Both the position numbers and the translations under genes were made by a program. Under the pieces are notes generated by a model. The model was not told where the DNA came from. It ran no database searches and worked only from the letters and a program-made list of their open reading frames with translations. A stretch of DNA of 64,000 nucleotides. Origin: Tausonia pullulans (taxonomy: Eukaryota; Basidiomycota; Tremellomycetes; Cystofilobasidiales; Mrakiaceae). The stretch covers positions 744,001-808,000 of the forward strand of contig OX637631.1 of NCBI GenBank assembly GCA_951802195.1, written 5' to 3'. Positions 22,983 to 33,769 of this stretch are shown piece by piece. Numbering within the stretch: position 1 is the stretch's first letter; every line of letters begins with the position of its first letter.

Positions 22983-25639
22983 TTATTTTTGGGGGGGAGG
23001 GGGGGGAGGTCGGCCGATGCGAAGAGAGCGGAACGAAGAAAGTAGGTCGCCAGAGAGGCGAGCGAGACTTGGCGCAAAGGGAGAGACAAATTTAGGGGAG
23101 GGCGGCGCACGAGTACTGCAGAGAAAGGAGGAGAAAGCTGCGTCAGCGAGCGCGAGAGGTAGTAGGGTGAGCGAGCAACACCCCACAGTATCCTTCATCC
23201 GGTAGAGCTCTAAGACGCCGAGGTAGTGAAACAGAATTGCAGTGACAATCTGGGAAGGCGAGCGAATCAGCATGTGGAGTAGAATATGCACTCGGAGGGG
23301 CGACAGACTCACCGAGAAGTGCCAAATATTGTGACTCGCTCCGAACCGATCGAACCAACCAGGCCAGCGCGACTCGGGGACTGCATGATGCGAGTCAGTC
23401 CCAATACTTTCAGGCGATGCAACGAGGCGGACCAACAGTGGTGCCCGTAAAACCAAAGTCCGAAGAAGTACGATCCGATCATGCCCCGCATGGGCTTGAT
23501 GAATGCCAGCGTCCGCCAGAGGCCGTTCTGGAGAGCCATGTGGGCGATCGGGCCAAGGGCAGAGAACGCCATGGACACAAAGAAGAGGATTCGAAACTTT
23601 TTGTTGCGCCGTTCGTTAAAGAAGCGCATGAAAGGAAGGGTCGAGCCGGCGATGCCGACGCTGAGGTTGAGGAGACCATAGAGAGTCATGGGGGTTGGGT
23701 GGCAATAAAAGCCCTGAAAAAAAAACCCAATTTCTTTAGTCAGGCCACAGGAAGCCAAAAGCGAGAAAGACGCACGAAGTAGACGACCGTGTTGACGCTC
23801 GCGGCAATGAGCCAAGAGATGCCGACGTAGTCCTGGTGGCCAGAGAGATCAGTGACGTATCTTCAAAGATGGGAGGACAGAAGGTACACACCACGCAGGC
23901 AAAGGCGAGAAAGTAGCGTTTGGTTGCGCAGCCGGCAAACAGATGCCATAGGGAGGAGCAGAAGAGGCACTTGAACGCCGCGAGCATGAATGACGCCATC
24001 ACAATGGTGTCCATCACGTGAGGTGGGTTGGCAGCGCCCTTGCCGGTGATGAGGAGAAAGGGGGACGAGTAAAGCGCGAGTGGAATTGCCAGAAGAACAA
24101 CGAGGGAAGAAAGGAGGTGCGAGTGGATGTTGACTGGTGAGGGAAGTCAGCGGGTGAAGAGCGGGCGAAAAGAGCTTGCACAGGACTTGCCAGTTTCGTT
24201 GTGGAGCTGGAAGAGCGAACGGACGAGCCTCGGCCACTCCTCAACGGGGATGAACCGGTAGCCCGAATGCACAAACTCGTTGTTCCGCCACATGAACGGC
24301 AGATCCTCAAACTCAATAAGCCCATTGAGTCTCTCCCTTGCCTTGCGAACCGCGATCTCCACCGATTTCTCCTCATCCTCCTCAATCTCAATCTTCACCT
24401 CAATGTCTTCATCGAGCCCTATTCCATCGCCCGCTACGGATCCCGCGGTCGATTCGGCGGTGCGAACGCTGATAAACGACGTCGCGCGCGACCGGTGGTA
24501 GCTCCTCGTCCTATTCGGGAACGCGGGAAGAAACATGCCTTCTTCCTCCTCATCGCAGCTCCTGTAACCGTCTTCCTTTGGGAGGAGGGCGTCGAGGAGA
24601 GCAAACACCTGGGTGGCGCCTGCGCCGAGAGACGTCGACGGGTCGAGGGAGAGGTCGGGGAGGTAGCTTGAGGGAAGCGACGATGACGCGGATGGGAGGG
24701 AAGGCAGGAGTCCGTGCACCTTTTCGAGACGCGCTGGGAGAGTTGAAAGGAAGGGAGTGACGAGCGACCTGAGGGAGGAGGTCGAGGGTGATGGGACGTG
24801 GGGGAGCGAGGCTAAGACGTCGGACCGGAGTTGAGCGAGGTGAGCGAGCAGCTGCTCGGGAGTAACGAAGCGCGAGCCCGAGACGGTTCGCTCGTGAGTC
24901 TTGGGCTTGCTGGCGGTCGTTGAACCCAGCAGCTGCTGCTGCTGTTGCTTCTTGCGGTTCCGAAGGGCACCGTTCGCTGCATTGGGAGTGGCGGTCGTGG
25001 TTGAAGTGTCCTCTCCGTCGGACAACGACATGTCGACCTCCTCGTGGTCGTCGTCGTCCTCCCGTCCGCCCGCAGAACTCGGTTCACCGCCCATCGAAGG
25101 TAGCCCTGGAGGCGGCGGGTCATCCCAGAAGACGCTAGTGCTCGACCCGTACGCCTGGACGACACGCCGTTCGAGGTCGGAGATGTGGGCAAGGAGCGAC
25201 TGCCGAAGAGACGAGTACGTAAGGTGCGCTGGGAGAGTGGGGAGGTCGAGGTCGAGAGCATGCAGGCTAGAGAGGGCCGATTCGGGCGTTGGGAGGTAGG
25301 CGAGCAGGCCGCCCTGGAAGGAGGTTCAACCAACGACGACAGACGGACAGTCAGACAGACAGTGCGTGGGGGTCCGGTCAGTACTTGCCACGTGCGACAC
25401 GCCGGACCAGGAGGACTCACCCCAGACGTCTTGAGCGAGGGCAGGGAGACGCCCCGAGGCCTGTTGCGCGGCCGGGGGGCGTTGCCGTTGTTGGCCAGCG
25501 GGGGGCTCGAGGAGTCATCTTCGGGCGAGGGTGAGCCAGCCAAGGTGAAGGACGACGACGAAAGGGTTGGGGCCAGAGCGGGAGGAGGGGCCGGTTGCTC
25601 CTCGACGACCGAGCCGTGTACTGGATAAAAGTAATCCAT
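22983..25639 (-). CDS. PAQR / hemolysin-III family seven-transmembrane protein (Izh3-like)
   Basis: This family includes adiponectin receptors and yeast Izh proteins, membrane proteins with a zinc-binding site and hydrolase-like (ceramidase) activity in some members. The start MDYFYPVHGS at 25639 begins an N-terminal half of several hundred residues rich in Ser, Pro and acidic residues with a Q-run (KKQQQQQLL), as in Izh3. The PAQR domain follows: LPFMWRNNEFVHSGYR, LFQLHNETVNIHSHLL, then TM segments at LLSSLVVLLAIPLALY, MDTIVMASFMLAAFKCLF and YVGISWLIAASVNTVVYF. SSLWHLFAG, GLWFYGHHCW and FGASHNIWHFSIV carry the conserved histidines. The stop is at 22983. C-terminal residues beyond YRMKDTVGC are low-complexity. 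The long N-terminus distinguishes it from ordinary Izh1/2 proteins. Confidence 0.88.
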
Positions 25640-26118
25640 CTGGGTGCTCGCTCTCTCCAGTGGAGGGGCAAGGAGAGGCGAAAGCAGTAGGACCGGTGAC
25701 GAGGTGGTGGTTGTTGGCTGAATGAGGGCGAGGCAGCAAAAGGTGAGGGAGCGACGGCCGACGGCCGGCTGTCAGCGAGTCCGACTCAAGCCTCCCCCCG
25801 GCTCGGCCTTCTGCGAAGCGCAAGAGCGCCGGGTGGGAGGGATCGCCTTACCGACTGGCATTCCAGACCGCGATGGCCTGTTCCTCCTGCTCTTGGCTGA
25901 GGAAACGCCCTGACGTCTGCTGTTTCGAGGGACTGCGCAGGCGCCGACGCCACCGCGTCGATGGCACTCGACCGTGCTGCATGCTCCCATCTTCGATTGT
26001 CACCGCTCTCGCTCTCGCTGTTTTGCTCGATCCAGCACCCAGTGCAAGCTCATTATATACATCGAGTAAGCCTTCTTTCGGCCATCGTATAGATCCACCC
26101 CTCCATGCCACCTTGCAG
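25640..26118. promoter_or_regulatory. upstream region of the PAQR gene
   Basis: About 480 bp between the Apq12-like stop (26119) and the PAQR start (25639), both on the - strand. It must hold the Apq12-like terminator and the PAQR promoter. No motif is clear. Confidence 0.5.
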
Positions 26119-27142
26119 TCAACGGCGCCTGGTCTTTCCCGTTCCCCACCACCCACCACCCTTACCCTCCTCCCTCTCTTCCTCTTCCCGCGGCTGCCCC
26201 CCTTGGCCACCAACAAACTTCCTCATCATTTCCTTCAGCACCTCTCCACCTCCTGTAGCACCCACGACCTTGTCTACGAACTCCTGGACGACGTCCGCGA
26301 GACCCTCTCCCTCCTCTCCTCTAGCAGCACCGGCGGCACCGGCGCCGGAGCCAAAGGTGTCCGCAAAGAGGTCCTTGGGGTCCTTGACTTTGGCTTTGGA
26401 GCGGGTCCGGGAGGACGGAGGAGCAGCATCGCGCTTCCCGTACGACGACGACGACCCACCGCTGCGGCGCTTCTTCGTCTTCTTCCCTCCCGACGCACCA
26501 TCGTCACCATCACCACCACTGAAATACCCACGCGCCCACTCTCCAGCCCTCTTCAGGTTCTCCCCGTTCTCTCCAGTAGCGCCCAACCACCATCCGACCA
26601 AGGTCGTCAACCCGCCAGCGTACCCCCAAGCCTGCCCGACGATCCCCGGCACGGCGGCCGCTTGAGAGCGGAGAGCATCGATGTCCCCTTGCCAGAGGGT
26701 ATAGGCCGTCGAGAGTGTGAGGGCGAGAAGGGCGTATTTGAGGAGGGTTGTTAGGGTTCTAGTAAGTTGTCCAGGAGGGTTAGAGAAGGAGGGCCATGCG
26801 GCTTCAAAGAGAGGAGAGAAGGGGAAAGGACCGACCGAAGTGCCCCCCGAGCCGTCCTCAGCACCTGCAGCGCCCCGAAGTAGACGGCTAAAGCAGAGAG
26901 GATGTATGGGAGGTTCCTCTGAATGAGTTGGAGGAGAGGGGCGGGGATAAAGGGAGAGACGCAGGCTTCGAGTTGTGCAAGGAGAGCTTCAAGGTGGGTG
27001 TGGAGGAAATATACGACAGGGGAGGGAAGAAAAGGGGAGATGACTGGGATGAGAGAAGAAGGCAGTTAGAACAATCTAGAGGATGAATGAAGGGATGGGA
27101 GGAGGAGGACGGACAGGAAAGGAGGAACGTTGGGAGGTCCAT
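26119..27142 (-). CDS. Apq12-like nuclear envelope / ER membrane protein
   Basis: Apq12 is a small ER and nuclear-envelope membrane protein needed for nuclear pore assembly and membrane fluidity in yeast. Three exons fit in phase: 27142-27115, 27043-26836 and 26758-26119, giving 291 residues. The first 100 or so residues hold two hydrophobic helices: LLQLIQRNLPYILSALAVYF with GALQVLRTARGALR, and LKYALLALTLSTAYTLW, matching the usual Apq12 layout. The remaining half is longer than in yeast and contains a third, weaker hydrophobic stretch (GGLTTLVGWWLGATG), a basic KKTKKRR cluster that could be a nuclear-localisation or membrane-contact signal, a Gly/Ala-rich segment and a C-terminal GGWWGTGKTRRR. 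The family call rests on the paired helices and flanking Trp/Arg pattern and is good but not certain. Confidence 0.65.
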
Positions 27143-27477
27143 GTTTGTTTAATGATGACGCGTTCGATGAACGCGCTTGGGTCGAGTCGGATGGGGTACC
27201 GAGGAGCCGTGCTGTGTACCGCTTAAAGAGTTCCGTCCGTTTGAAGATCGCGCGGGTGAGGAAAGAGGGCTGGATGACGGTTGGAGGTGAAAGAAGAGGC
27301 GAAAGAGGCAGAGAGAACGAGTCCACGCCGGTCCACGTCATGCAACGGTGGCACTTGGCTGCCATGCCGACAGAATCAACGAAATTGCAACACCCATCTA
27401 GATCGAGCAGAAGGATGGAAAGAGAGGGTTGGGAAGTCTAAAAGAGAAAAATCTAGATTATCGGCCAGCCCTCTCAA
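27143..27477. other. spacer between Apq12-like and hydrolase genes
   Basis: About 335 bp on the upstream side of the Apq12-like gene, following the hydrolase stop at 27478. Minus-strand open frames continue for up to 99 residues but without family features, so I take this as the hydrolase 3' end plus the Apq12-like promoter. Confidence 0.45.
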
Positions 27478-29761
27478 CTAGACAGGCACCCGTTTCTGTA
27501 GGATCCATCGGAATGGTTCCCCGACCTCGATCTCCTCGGCGCCGACAACGGCGCTTTCCTCGACCTTGCGCTCAACGGAATCGTCCAGAACGAGCTGCTC
27601 GAGCGCGGCGGTGAGGAACTCGCGAACAGGCCGGTGGAGCCATCGTTGCGGGCCCTTGAGGAAAGGGATGCCGCCTTCGAACCAGCCGAGGTGTCCTGAG
27701 GGAAAATGAGAGAAGTCAGCATGAAAGGAGGAGCGAAAAAGGGAGAGGAGCCCACCTCCACCGCCAACAATGACGAGCTGGGCGTGTGAGGATTTGGAAA
27801 ACTCCTCGACGGGGAGCAAATCGCCCGCGATGATGGGGTCATCCATCGCGCTGATGCAAAGGGTAGGACTGCGAGGACAAGGGTCAGAGAGAGATACGAA
27901 GGGATGACTTTCTAAGAAGACTCACATCTTGATGCCAGAAATCTTGTTTTGCGGCGAGGCCCACTGCAGGCCACACGCAAGATCCATCAGCCGCCTCCTG
28001 ATCCCTCTTCGTCCGACTCCAAGACTCACAGCGTAGTAATCCGCCGCACTCTTGAATGGGAACGGCGGGCTACAGCCTCCAATTTCGCAAACGACAAGCT
28101 CGTCGATCGCCCGAAGGAGGGGCCGCTTCATAGCGGCGATCTTAGCGAGGTTTTTGTATGACCGCGACTCGGGCTGGCGGAGGGGCGAGGCCTCGTGGGC
28201 GGAAAGCTTCCGGAAGATCTTCAAGATGTTTCCGCCCATGGCTAGTGAAATTGAATGGATGGGGAGTGTCAGCGTTGACCATCCAATTTGAGCCGGCTGA
28301 AGGCTCACCTTTCGAGTAGGCGTTGCGGTTAAACCACGTGGCCTCCAGACTGACGGGGAGGTACAGATTCAGCTTTCTGTAAATGCCAGAATCGGGATGG
28401 GCGACTCACGCATCACTCATCGCGACGCAGTCCCAGGGGGCACCAACGACGATCGCCGCACGAAGGACGCACATCTCACCCTCCTCGGCAACGAAGCGCG
28501 CGAGAACACCGGCACCAAGGGAAAAGCCGATTCCAACGAGCGGGGCGTTCGGGTAAGTACGCGAGATGTAGAGGCAGGCAGAACGGATATCTTGATGAGG
28601 ACAACAGAGTCAGCCTTGTTCCTTCCAAGGAGGGTCGGATACTCACCCTCGGTGTGGCCGGCGCTGTAGAGCTGAGGAGACGTGAGAGGCACATCGGCGC
28701 CTGTAACACGGGATAATCAGCAAAGATACAGGTGGCGGGCCGTTGGGAGGAGACGCACATCCGCGGAACTAAAGGAGGCCGCATGTCAATCACACAGGTC
28801 GCTCGGGGGCGGTACAGGCAAAACGCACGTTGACAACGACACCACGCATCCCAAGCCCACCCTCCTCCTTGCTCTTGGTGGCAGATACCATGACGTTGCG
28901 GACGTAGCTCTCGTGGGAGCCTCCAGTGAGGCCGTGGAGCATGACGAGGATCGGAGTTGTATCGTCCGTTATATTCGAGGGATTGTGCACAAAGTCGAGG
29001 CCTGGGGGAGAGGGTCTTGATTAGTCTGATCACTTCTTTCAAAGGTGGGTGCTGGAGCGAGACTGACCAACGGTGCCACCGTCAGGGAGGCGGATGAGCG
29101 TACGGCGGTACATGATATGGTCTGGAGCGCATTGTCAGCATGGTCAGAGACTTCTAAAAGGCCAACAGTCCACTCACCAATGAGAGAAAAGTTGCCAATA
29201 ACGGAGTAGATGGTTTGAAGATGGCCGTCTGGGAGCGAACTCCGCGCATCAGTGACTGCACCACAGCGAAGTGTGGAGAGGACAGGCCAAATAACACAAT
29301 GGACGCACTCCAGAGGAACCAGGAGGGACGAAAGACGCCACTGAGGCTGGGGCAACTCTCGCGAACCCACTTCAAAAGTAGGAAAATGCCAGCGTCAGGG
29401 TCCAGGTAGATAACTGATAGGAGAGGAAGAGAACCGGACGCGCCTGGTTCATGGTGACCTTGTCCTCCCTTCCTCCGCGCCTGACAGTGATCTTGTTGAC
29501 CGGGGACGAGGCGCAGAAGAGGATGTTCTTCGGCCTGACGGTGGGAAAGGTAATGTAGCTCCTGCGAGGCAAGCGCAATGAAGGGAAGAAAGTTCGGTCA
29601 GAGGGCGTCGTCACCACTGGCCGGGCCAGGAACAGCCGAGCCTTCGCAGGCCAGGAGAGGACGGCTTACCAGAGCATGGCGAAGAGGTAGCGCGTGCGCT
29701 CAAAGAGGACGCGACGCGACTTGCCGACCCGTGAGGGGGGCTGGGGTCTGGAAGAGACCAT
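27478..29761 (-). CDS. YheT/Eht1-type alpha/beta hydrolase
   Basis: The family includes yeast Eht1, Eeb1 and YMR210W, lipid-acting esterases or acyltransferases. The start is MVSSRPQPPSRVGKSRRVLF at 29761. Core blocks: PSWFLWSGHLQTIYSVIG (the GH(L)QT signature of the family), DDTTPILVMLHGLTGGSHE (oxyanion HG), the nucleophile elbow VGIGFSLGAGVLARF with Ser in GFSLG, CISAMDDPIIAGDLL with the acid, and GGGGHLGWFEG with the catalytic His. WMVNVRG-type segment RGVVVNVRGC is also present. The triad is therefore intact. Many short introns interrupt the gene, and the exon joins are in phase where checked (for example Trp split by the first intron at 29668). It starts 872 bp from the + strand gene at 30634 and faces away from it. 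Confidence 0.88.
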
Positions 29762-30633
29762 GCTGAGGGCGAAGAAGAGAGGGTTGAGGTTGAAAGAAGA
29801 AGGGAGGAAGAGCCGGTTAGGCCTCCTCCTCCTCGCCGGTGGAGATAAGGCCCATGCGCTGATCTCGATCCAAGGCCGTCGCCCGCGCCTGCAAGGTCTC
29901 GCCCATTCTTCTCCCGCTCAACCACCATCATTCGAGGGCGTCCCCGTGCATAAAGTCTTATTGCTTTCCTTCTTTCCCCTTATCACAGCTTCAGTCTTAA
30001 GTCTACCCTTCTGCCAGCTGGTCGCCTTCGGGCATCAGGCTCAGCCCTCCCCTGCTTCTCTTGCCAGCTGGTCGCCCTCTGGGTACCAGGCTCAGCCCCC
30101 CGCTTGATCTCAACATTCTCTCTGCCAGCTGGTCGCCCTCAGGCGCCAGGCTCAGCCCCTTCTTGAAACTGAGACCATTACCATAATGGTACCATAGCGT
30201 CATCGTGGTTGTGCCTTGGTGGTAGTAGTGGTGGTGGTCATGGTGTGGCGTATCTGGTAGGCGGTGTTCGTTTGTCACTGTCGTTCAGCCATCCATCCTT
30301 GGATTCCAGCAGGTTCTTCTTAGTTGCCGCCCCTCTATTCTTCCTTGGGGCGTGCTACTGATGGTTGTGACTCCCTCTGGCCTAGGATTTTTCAGGAGGT
30401 CGAGTCATGCTGGAGTTCTCTTCGGCTCCGGAAGCAGCAGGAATTTGGAATGACGCCAGAGACCCATGGCATGACTCGACGGTCGAGGACGCGCCTTAGC
30501 TCGTCGTCTGCTTGCCGTAAGTCGACTTACTCTCTCGCTCTGCTTCTTTCTTTGCAGACTCTGGGACATCTCTCCCTTCAACCTCAACCTCCTCCTCTCA
30601 TCAGCCCTCTCAAACGGCCCTTCTCGCTCAGCC
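29762..30633. promoter_or_regulatory. divergent upstream region of the hydrolase and the 30634 gene
   Basis: About 870 bp between two divergent starts. It contains a three-copy repeat (30012-30158) and, next to it, an AT-rich inverted repeat around accattaccataatggtacc (about 30175-30193), then a GGT-rich simple stretch near 30220-30245. No coding sequence is evident. These elements are candidate regulatory sites, inferred from position only. Confidence 0.5.
30012..30158. repeat. three imperfect copies of a ~36-bp unit
   Basis: Copies start at 30012, 30062 and 30123 (spacing 50 and 61 bp). Each begins with tgccagctggtcgcc (identical in all three), has a variable middle of about 9 bp, and ends with caggctcagccc (identical). 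The sequences between copies differ. Each unit includes CAGCTG, a possible E-box-like site. This looks like repeated protein-binding modules rather than a coding repeat. Confidence 0.8.
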
Positions 30634-31418
30634 ATGCCCCGAACGGTTTCCTTCCCCATTCTCACGTCTGCCGACGTCCCCAAAGCCTTCTTTTGCTCCA
30701 AGCCCAGCCAAGTTGTCGTCGCTGTCGAGCGCCAGCTCATTTTGCCAGGCCGCAGCCGTGCCTTCTTTGAGGCCTACGTCTCAGCGATCCTCCGCGCCTT
30801 CCTCGCGAAACGGCTTGAACCCAAGAAAGTCGCCCTCAAGGGCCGCAGGACCGAAGTTTCCCGGCAGCTCGAGGAGATTGAGGTGGTGAGCTTGCTGGCG
30901 TTCCTCCTTTAGTCGCTTCTCATGGCTGACATACTCTCCTCACTCAGGCTCTCATTGCCATCCGGACAAGATCGACCTCTAGACAGCAGCTTCTGCCACA
31001 ACTGGCTTTCCTGTGAGTCTATCTTCGAGCAACTCCTCGCTTGCAGCACATGAGTCGTAACACCTGGTACTCTTGTCTGATCACAGGATCGCGTTCTTGC
31101 GCGCCGAGGTGCGTCCCTAACCCCCTCTTCTCTCACCTGAACCAAGCAAGCTCCAGTAGTGACCTTTCCAGGCAGACTGAAGAGCGCTCACCATGCTCTC
31201 TCTCCTACGCGCTTGGCTGGTCTCTCGCTCTAATCAAACTGACTCCCGCTGGACTAAACTAACAGTTTGGCCTCGCTCCGTCCCGTGTGATCTGCGCTGC
31301 TGCTGAGGATGACACTTGCTCCTCCCCACCATTTCTGCCCGTCTACCCTGGATCGCCGACGTCCTCCTGTAGTTCGCTCGACCTCGACGACGACCTCCCT
31401 CCGCTCTACGAAGCCTGA
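30634..31418 (+). CDS. small protein of unknown function
   Basis: Four exons fit in phase: 30634-30885, 30948-31012, 31087-31108 (22 nt) and 31266-31418, giving 163 residues. The start is MPRTVSFPILTSADVPKAFF. The chain is rich in basic and hydrophobic residues, with a likely helix-forming middle: RAFFEAYVSAILRAFLAKRL and QLEEIEVALIAIRTRS, then LPQLAFLIAFLRAEFG. The C-terminus is Ser/Pro-rich with an acidic end DLDDDLPPLYEA. No domain is recognised. Phase agreement across three introns and good splice sites support a real gene. It may be a coiled-coil or helical-bundle subunit; that is a guess. Its nearest neighbour downstream is the AhpC/TSA-like gene on the same strand. Confidence 0.6.
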
Positions 31419-31716
31419 ATTGCCTGCTCAATTCATCCCCTTCCGCTATGCCCGTCCCTTTAGGTACAAACTTATTTAGATCTCTCTTGATGATTTTATG
31501 ACGACCTCAATGTCTCCCTGCCGATTTCGTGTTCTTGAGATCGATCCTTAATTAATCGAAAGCTCCTCTTTCATTTACGAGCTCAGTCTAAGCATCGTCG
31601 AAAGCGAACGCATCGTTTCAGCCTGCGCACCTGCCTGCCTACTCTTCATCGACCACCTCTCAAGGTCGAGGGTCGCATCCCATTGCCCATCTGATCCTCA
31701 ACCACCATCTCCACAC

Positions 31717-32617
31717 ATGTTCATCATCTCCGATATCCTCTCTGTTCTTCCCTCGAGCAGCGCTGGCGTCGCTGAGCAGCCTCCGACTATCGGGTCCCCG
31801 GCGCCCGTGGACCCGACGAACCGGCTCAAGTTTCCCCTCGACGTGCGTTCGCTCGTCCGATCGGTCTCCCAGCCCTCAGCCGTTGAATAGTCCGAGCCCC
31901 TGCAGCCGAAGCGTCCTGTAGTCCTCTTCTTCGCTCGCCACTCCGGGTGTCCCTTTGCCGAGCGCGACGGTGAGCGTGCCCAATGCAAACGAGGTTGCTT
32001 CAAGACGTCATGCCCTCTCTTGGAACTAACAATCTCTCCTTCTTTCTACGAATTGCTGCTAGTCCATGTTCTCGTGGACCTCCTCCTTCGAAACCCAGAG
32101 CGGTTTATCGTGGATGGACAGCCCGTGTTCATACTGATCGCGACTCATCAGGACACGACGACGTCGCGCGCTTGGTTCGCCGAGGTCCTGCACGCTGGTG
32201 CGTCCCTTGCAACCTCTCTCCCTGACCCACTTCTATCCAAGCCTCTAATATCCCGAAATGACGATCGAACGACCAGCCTACGAATCCTCCACTGTCAGCC
32301 CCAAACCCTCCTCCACGGTCCTCCAAACACACATCTCCCTGTTCCCGGATCCAACCAAAGCCCTCCACCACGCCTACTCTCTCGGTCCCCTGCCCACCTG
32401 GTCTTCCCTTTTCTCCTCCGACGTCCTCGCAAGCGTGAAGTCGCTTCGTTCTGAACGGGGCATTAGCAATAGAAAGACCGGATGGGGGAGCGATCGGTGG
32501 TTGAGCCATGGAGGGGTGGTGGTGGATGCGGAGGGGGTGGTGAGGTGGTTTTGGAAGGCAGAGAGGGCAGAGGAGGAGGGTGAGTGGGAGGAGGCGGTCA
32601 AGAGCCTGGGGATCTGA
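31717..32617 (+). CDS. AhpC/TSA-type thioredoxin-fold protein (PRXL2-like)
   Basis: Peroxiredoxin-like proteins of this family have a thioredoxin fold and may act in redox or lipid metabolism. Four exons fit in phase: 31717-31842, 31891-31969, 32063-32197 and 32277-32617, giving 226 residues. The active-site strand reads PVVLFFARHSGCPFAERD, followed by VHVLVDLLLRNPERF, VFILIATHQDTTTSRAWF and SLFPDPTKALHHAYSLG, and the typical end block GVVVDAEGVVRWFWKAERA. One cysteine is kept in the GCPF motif, while the usual second Cys position two residues on is Ala. The protein could still act with a single Cys. Family assignment is good; a definite function cannot be given. Confidence 0.75.
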
Positions 32618-33021
32618 AGATGCAAGTTTGCGGGCAGTGGCATGTGGCATGTACATCTCGAGAGAAGACGGCGGGCGGATCCTCTCCTTCAGGCGTTTGC
32701 ATCACGCCTGGGGCTGCGCCACGACGATCACTGCCTGCCACAGCGCATCATAAAGTTACTAGCTGTTATCTGGACGACGACACTTTCAGCAAGACTACAA
32801 ACCTTGATGACGCGGATACGAAGATCAACTTACTTGACGCATGACGCCGATCCGAACGCGTCTTGCTGCTCTCGACACGCGTCCGTTCCCCAAGGGCTGG
32901 AAGGGGAAGGACCATTCTACCAGACGGAACAAAGAAGCCCTTCAGGTCAGTGAAACCCTTATGACAGTCTCAAAGACAGCCCTACGTACTGGCAGCTTCC
33001 GCATCGCCTCCTAGTCCGTCC
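32618..33021. other. convergent intergenic spacer
   Basis: About 400 bp between the AhpC/TSA-like stop (32617) and the stop of the - strand gene at 33022. It should contain both terminators. Open frames here are short and unlike proteins. Confidence 0.5.
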
Positions 33022-33468
33022 CTACGCGAGCCCCTCCTCCTCCTCCCCTGTACTCCCATCGCCAGCCCCCACCTTCCTCTCATTCCACCCACCTCTCCTC
33101 ATCCCCTCCTCCAACCCATCCCTCACCTCCTCCAGCCTCGCCCTAACGTCATCAATGCGCTCTCCCAGCACCTCGACCTCCTTCGCTTTCTCCCCAGGGA
33201 CACGCTCGATCGCGACGATCCTGCGAGCAAGGGCGACGGCTGAGGCTGGGTCGGATGGAGCGGCTGAAGGGATGCGCTGCTGATCATGTGACGAAGATGA
33301 TAATGATGCGGAGGAGGGAGCGGCGGCGAAGGCGGACGAAGAGGAGGTGGGAGGAGGGGAGGAGAGGAACGACAGAAGCGAAGGGCGGGAGGAGGCAGGA
33401 AGAGCGAGGAGGGCAGCGATGTCTGTGGGAATTGAGGCGTGGATAGGGCGTTCTGAAGAAGTCGACAT
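33022..33468 (-). CDS. 148-residue protein of unknown function
   Basis: One exon, ATG at 33466-33468 and stop at 33022. The start MSTSSERPIHASIPTDIAAL is followed by LLALPASSRPSLLSFLSS, then a Ser/Pro/Ala-rich linker. The C-terminal half is strongly helical: ALARRIVAIERVPGEKAKEV followed by EVLGERIDDVRARLEEVRDG, with a heptad-like pattern suggesting a coiled coil. It ends in an acidic GEEEEGLA tail. No family is recognised; a small subunit of a complex (kinetochore, tethering or mediator type) would have this look, but nothing specific supports that. The promoter lies on the side of the + strand frame at 33656. Confidence 0.5.
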   Translation of the reverse strand: MSTSSERPIHASIPTDIAALLALPASSRPSLLSFLSSPPPTSSSSAFAAAPSSASLSSSSHDQQRIPSAAPSDPASAVALARRIVAIERVPGEKAKEVEVLGERIDDVRARLEEVRDGLEEGMRRGGWNERKVGAGDGSTGEEEEGLA

Positions 33469-33655
33469 GGCAAGACGAAGGGTGAGACGAGAGAACGGTG
33501 GTTGGTGTGAAGAAGGCGAGAGCTAGAAAGCCCAGTTGGGATGAGCGAGAGTCACCCGGGTCACACACTTTAACCACCTCCATCGCCTCTCATCTTTTTC
33601 AGCGAGGTTATCCTTCGTCGTCTCCCTCTCCACACCGCCTTTGACGAGATGAGAA

Positions 33656-33769
33656 ATGGCCATCAACAAACGGCTTCGACAGGCCTGTCGAGCCAGCGCG
33701 AACTGGCGCGTCTCGGCCTCGGCCCCCCTGCAACTCAGCCCGTGGTGGCTGGGTGAAGAGGGGGGAGGT
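33656..33769 (+). CDS. possible first exon of an unresolved gene
   Basis: An ATG at 33656 opens a frame MAINKRLRQACRASANW followed by RVSASAPLQLSPWWLGEEGG, and a donor gtgagc lies at 33770. The stretch is basic and moderately hydrophobic and looks like a mitochondrial presequence or a small membrane-protein start. The next exon could not be found reliably. It is divergent to the gene at 33468 with a 187-bp gap. It could be the start of the gene whose exons are at 35020-35300, or a chance frame. Confidence 0.25.
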
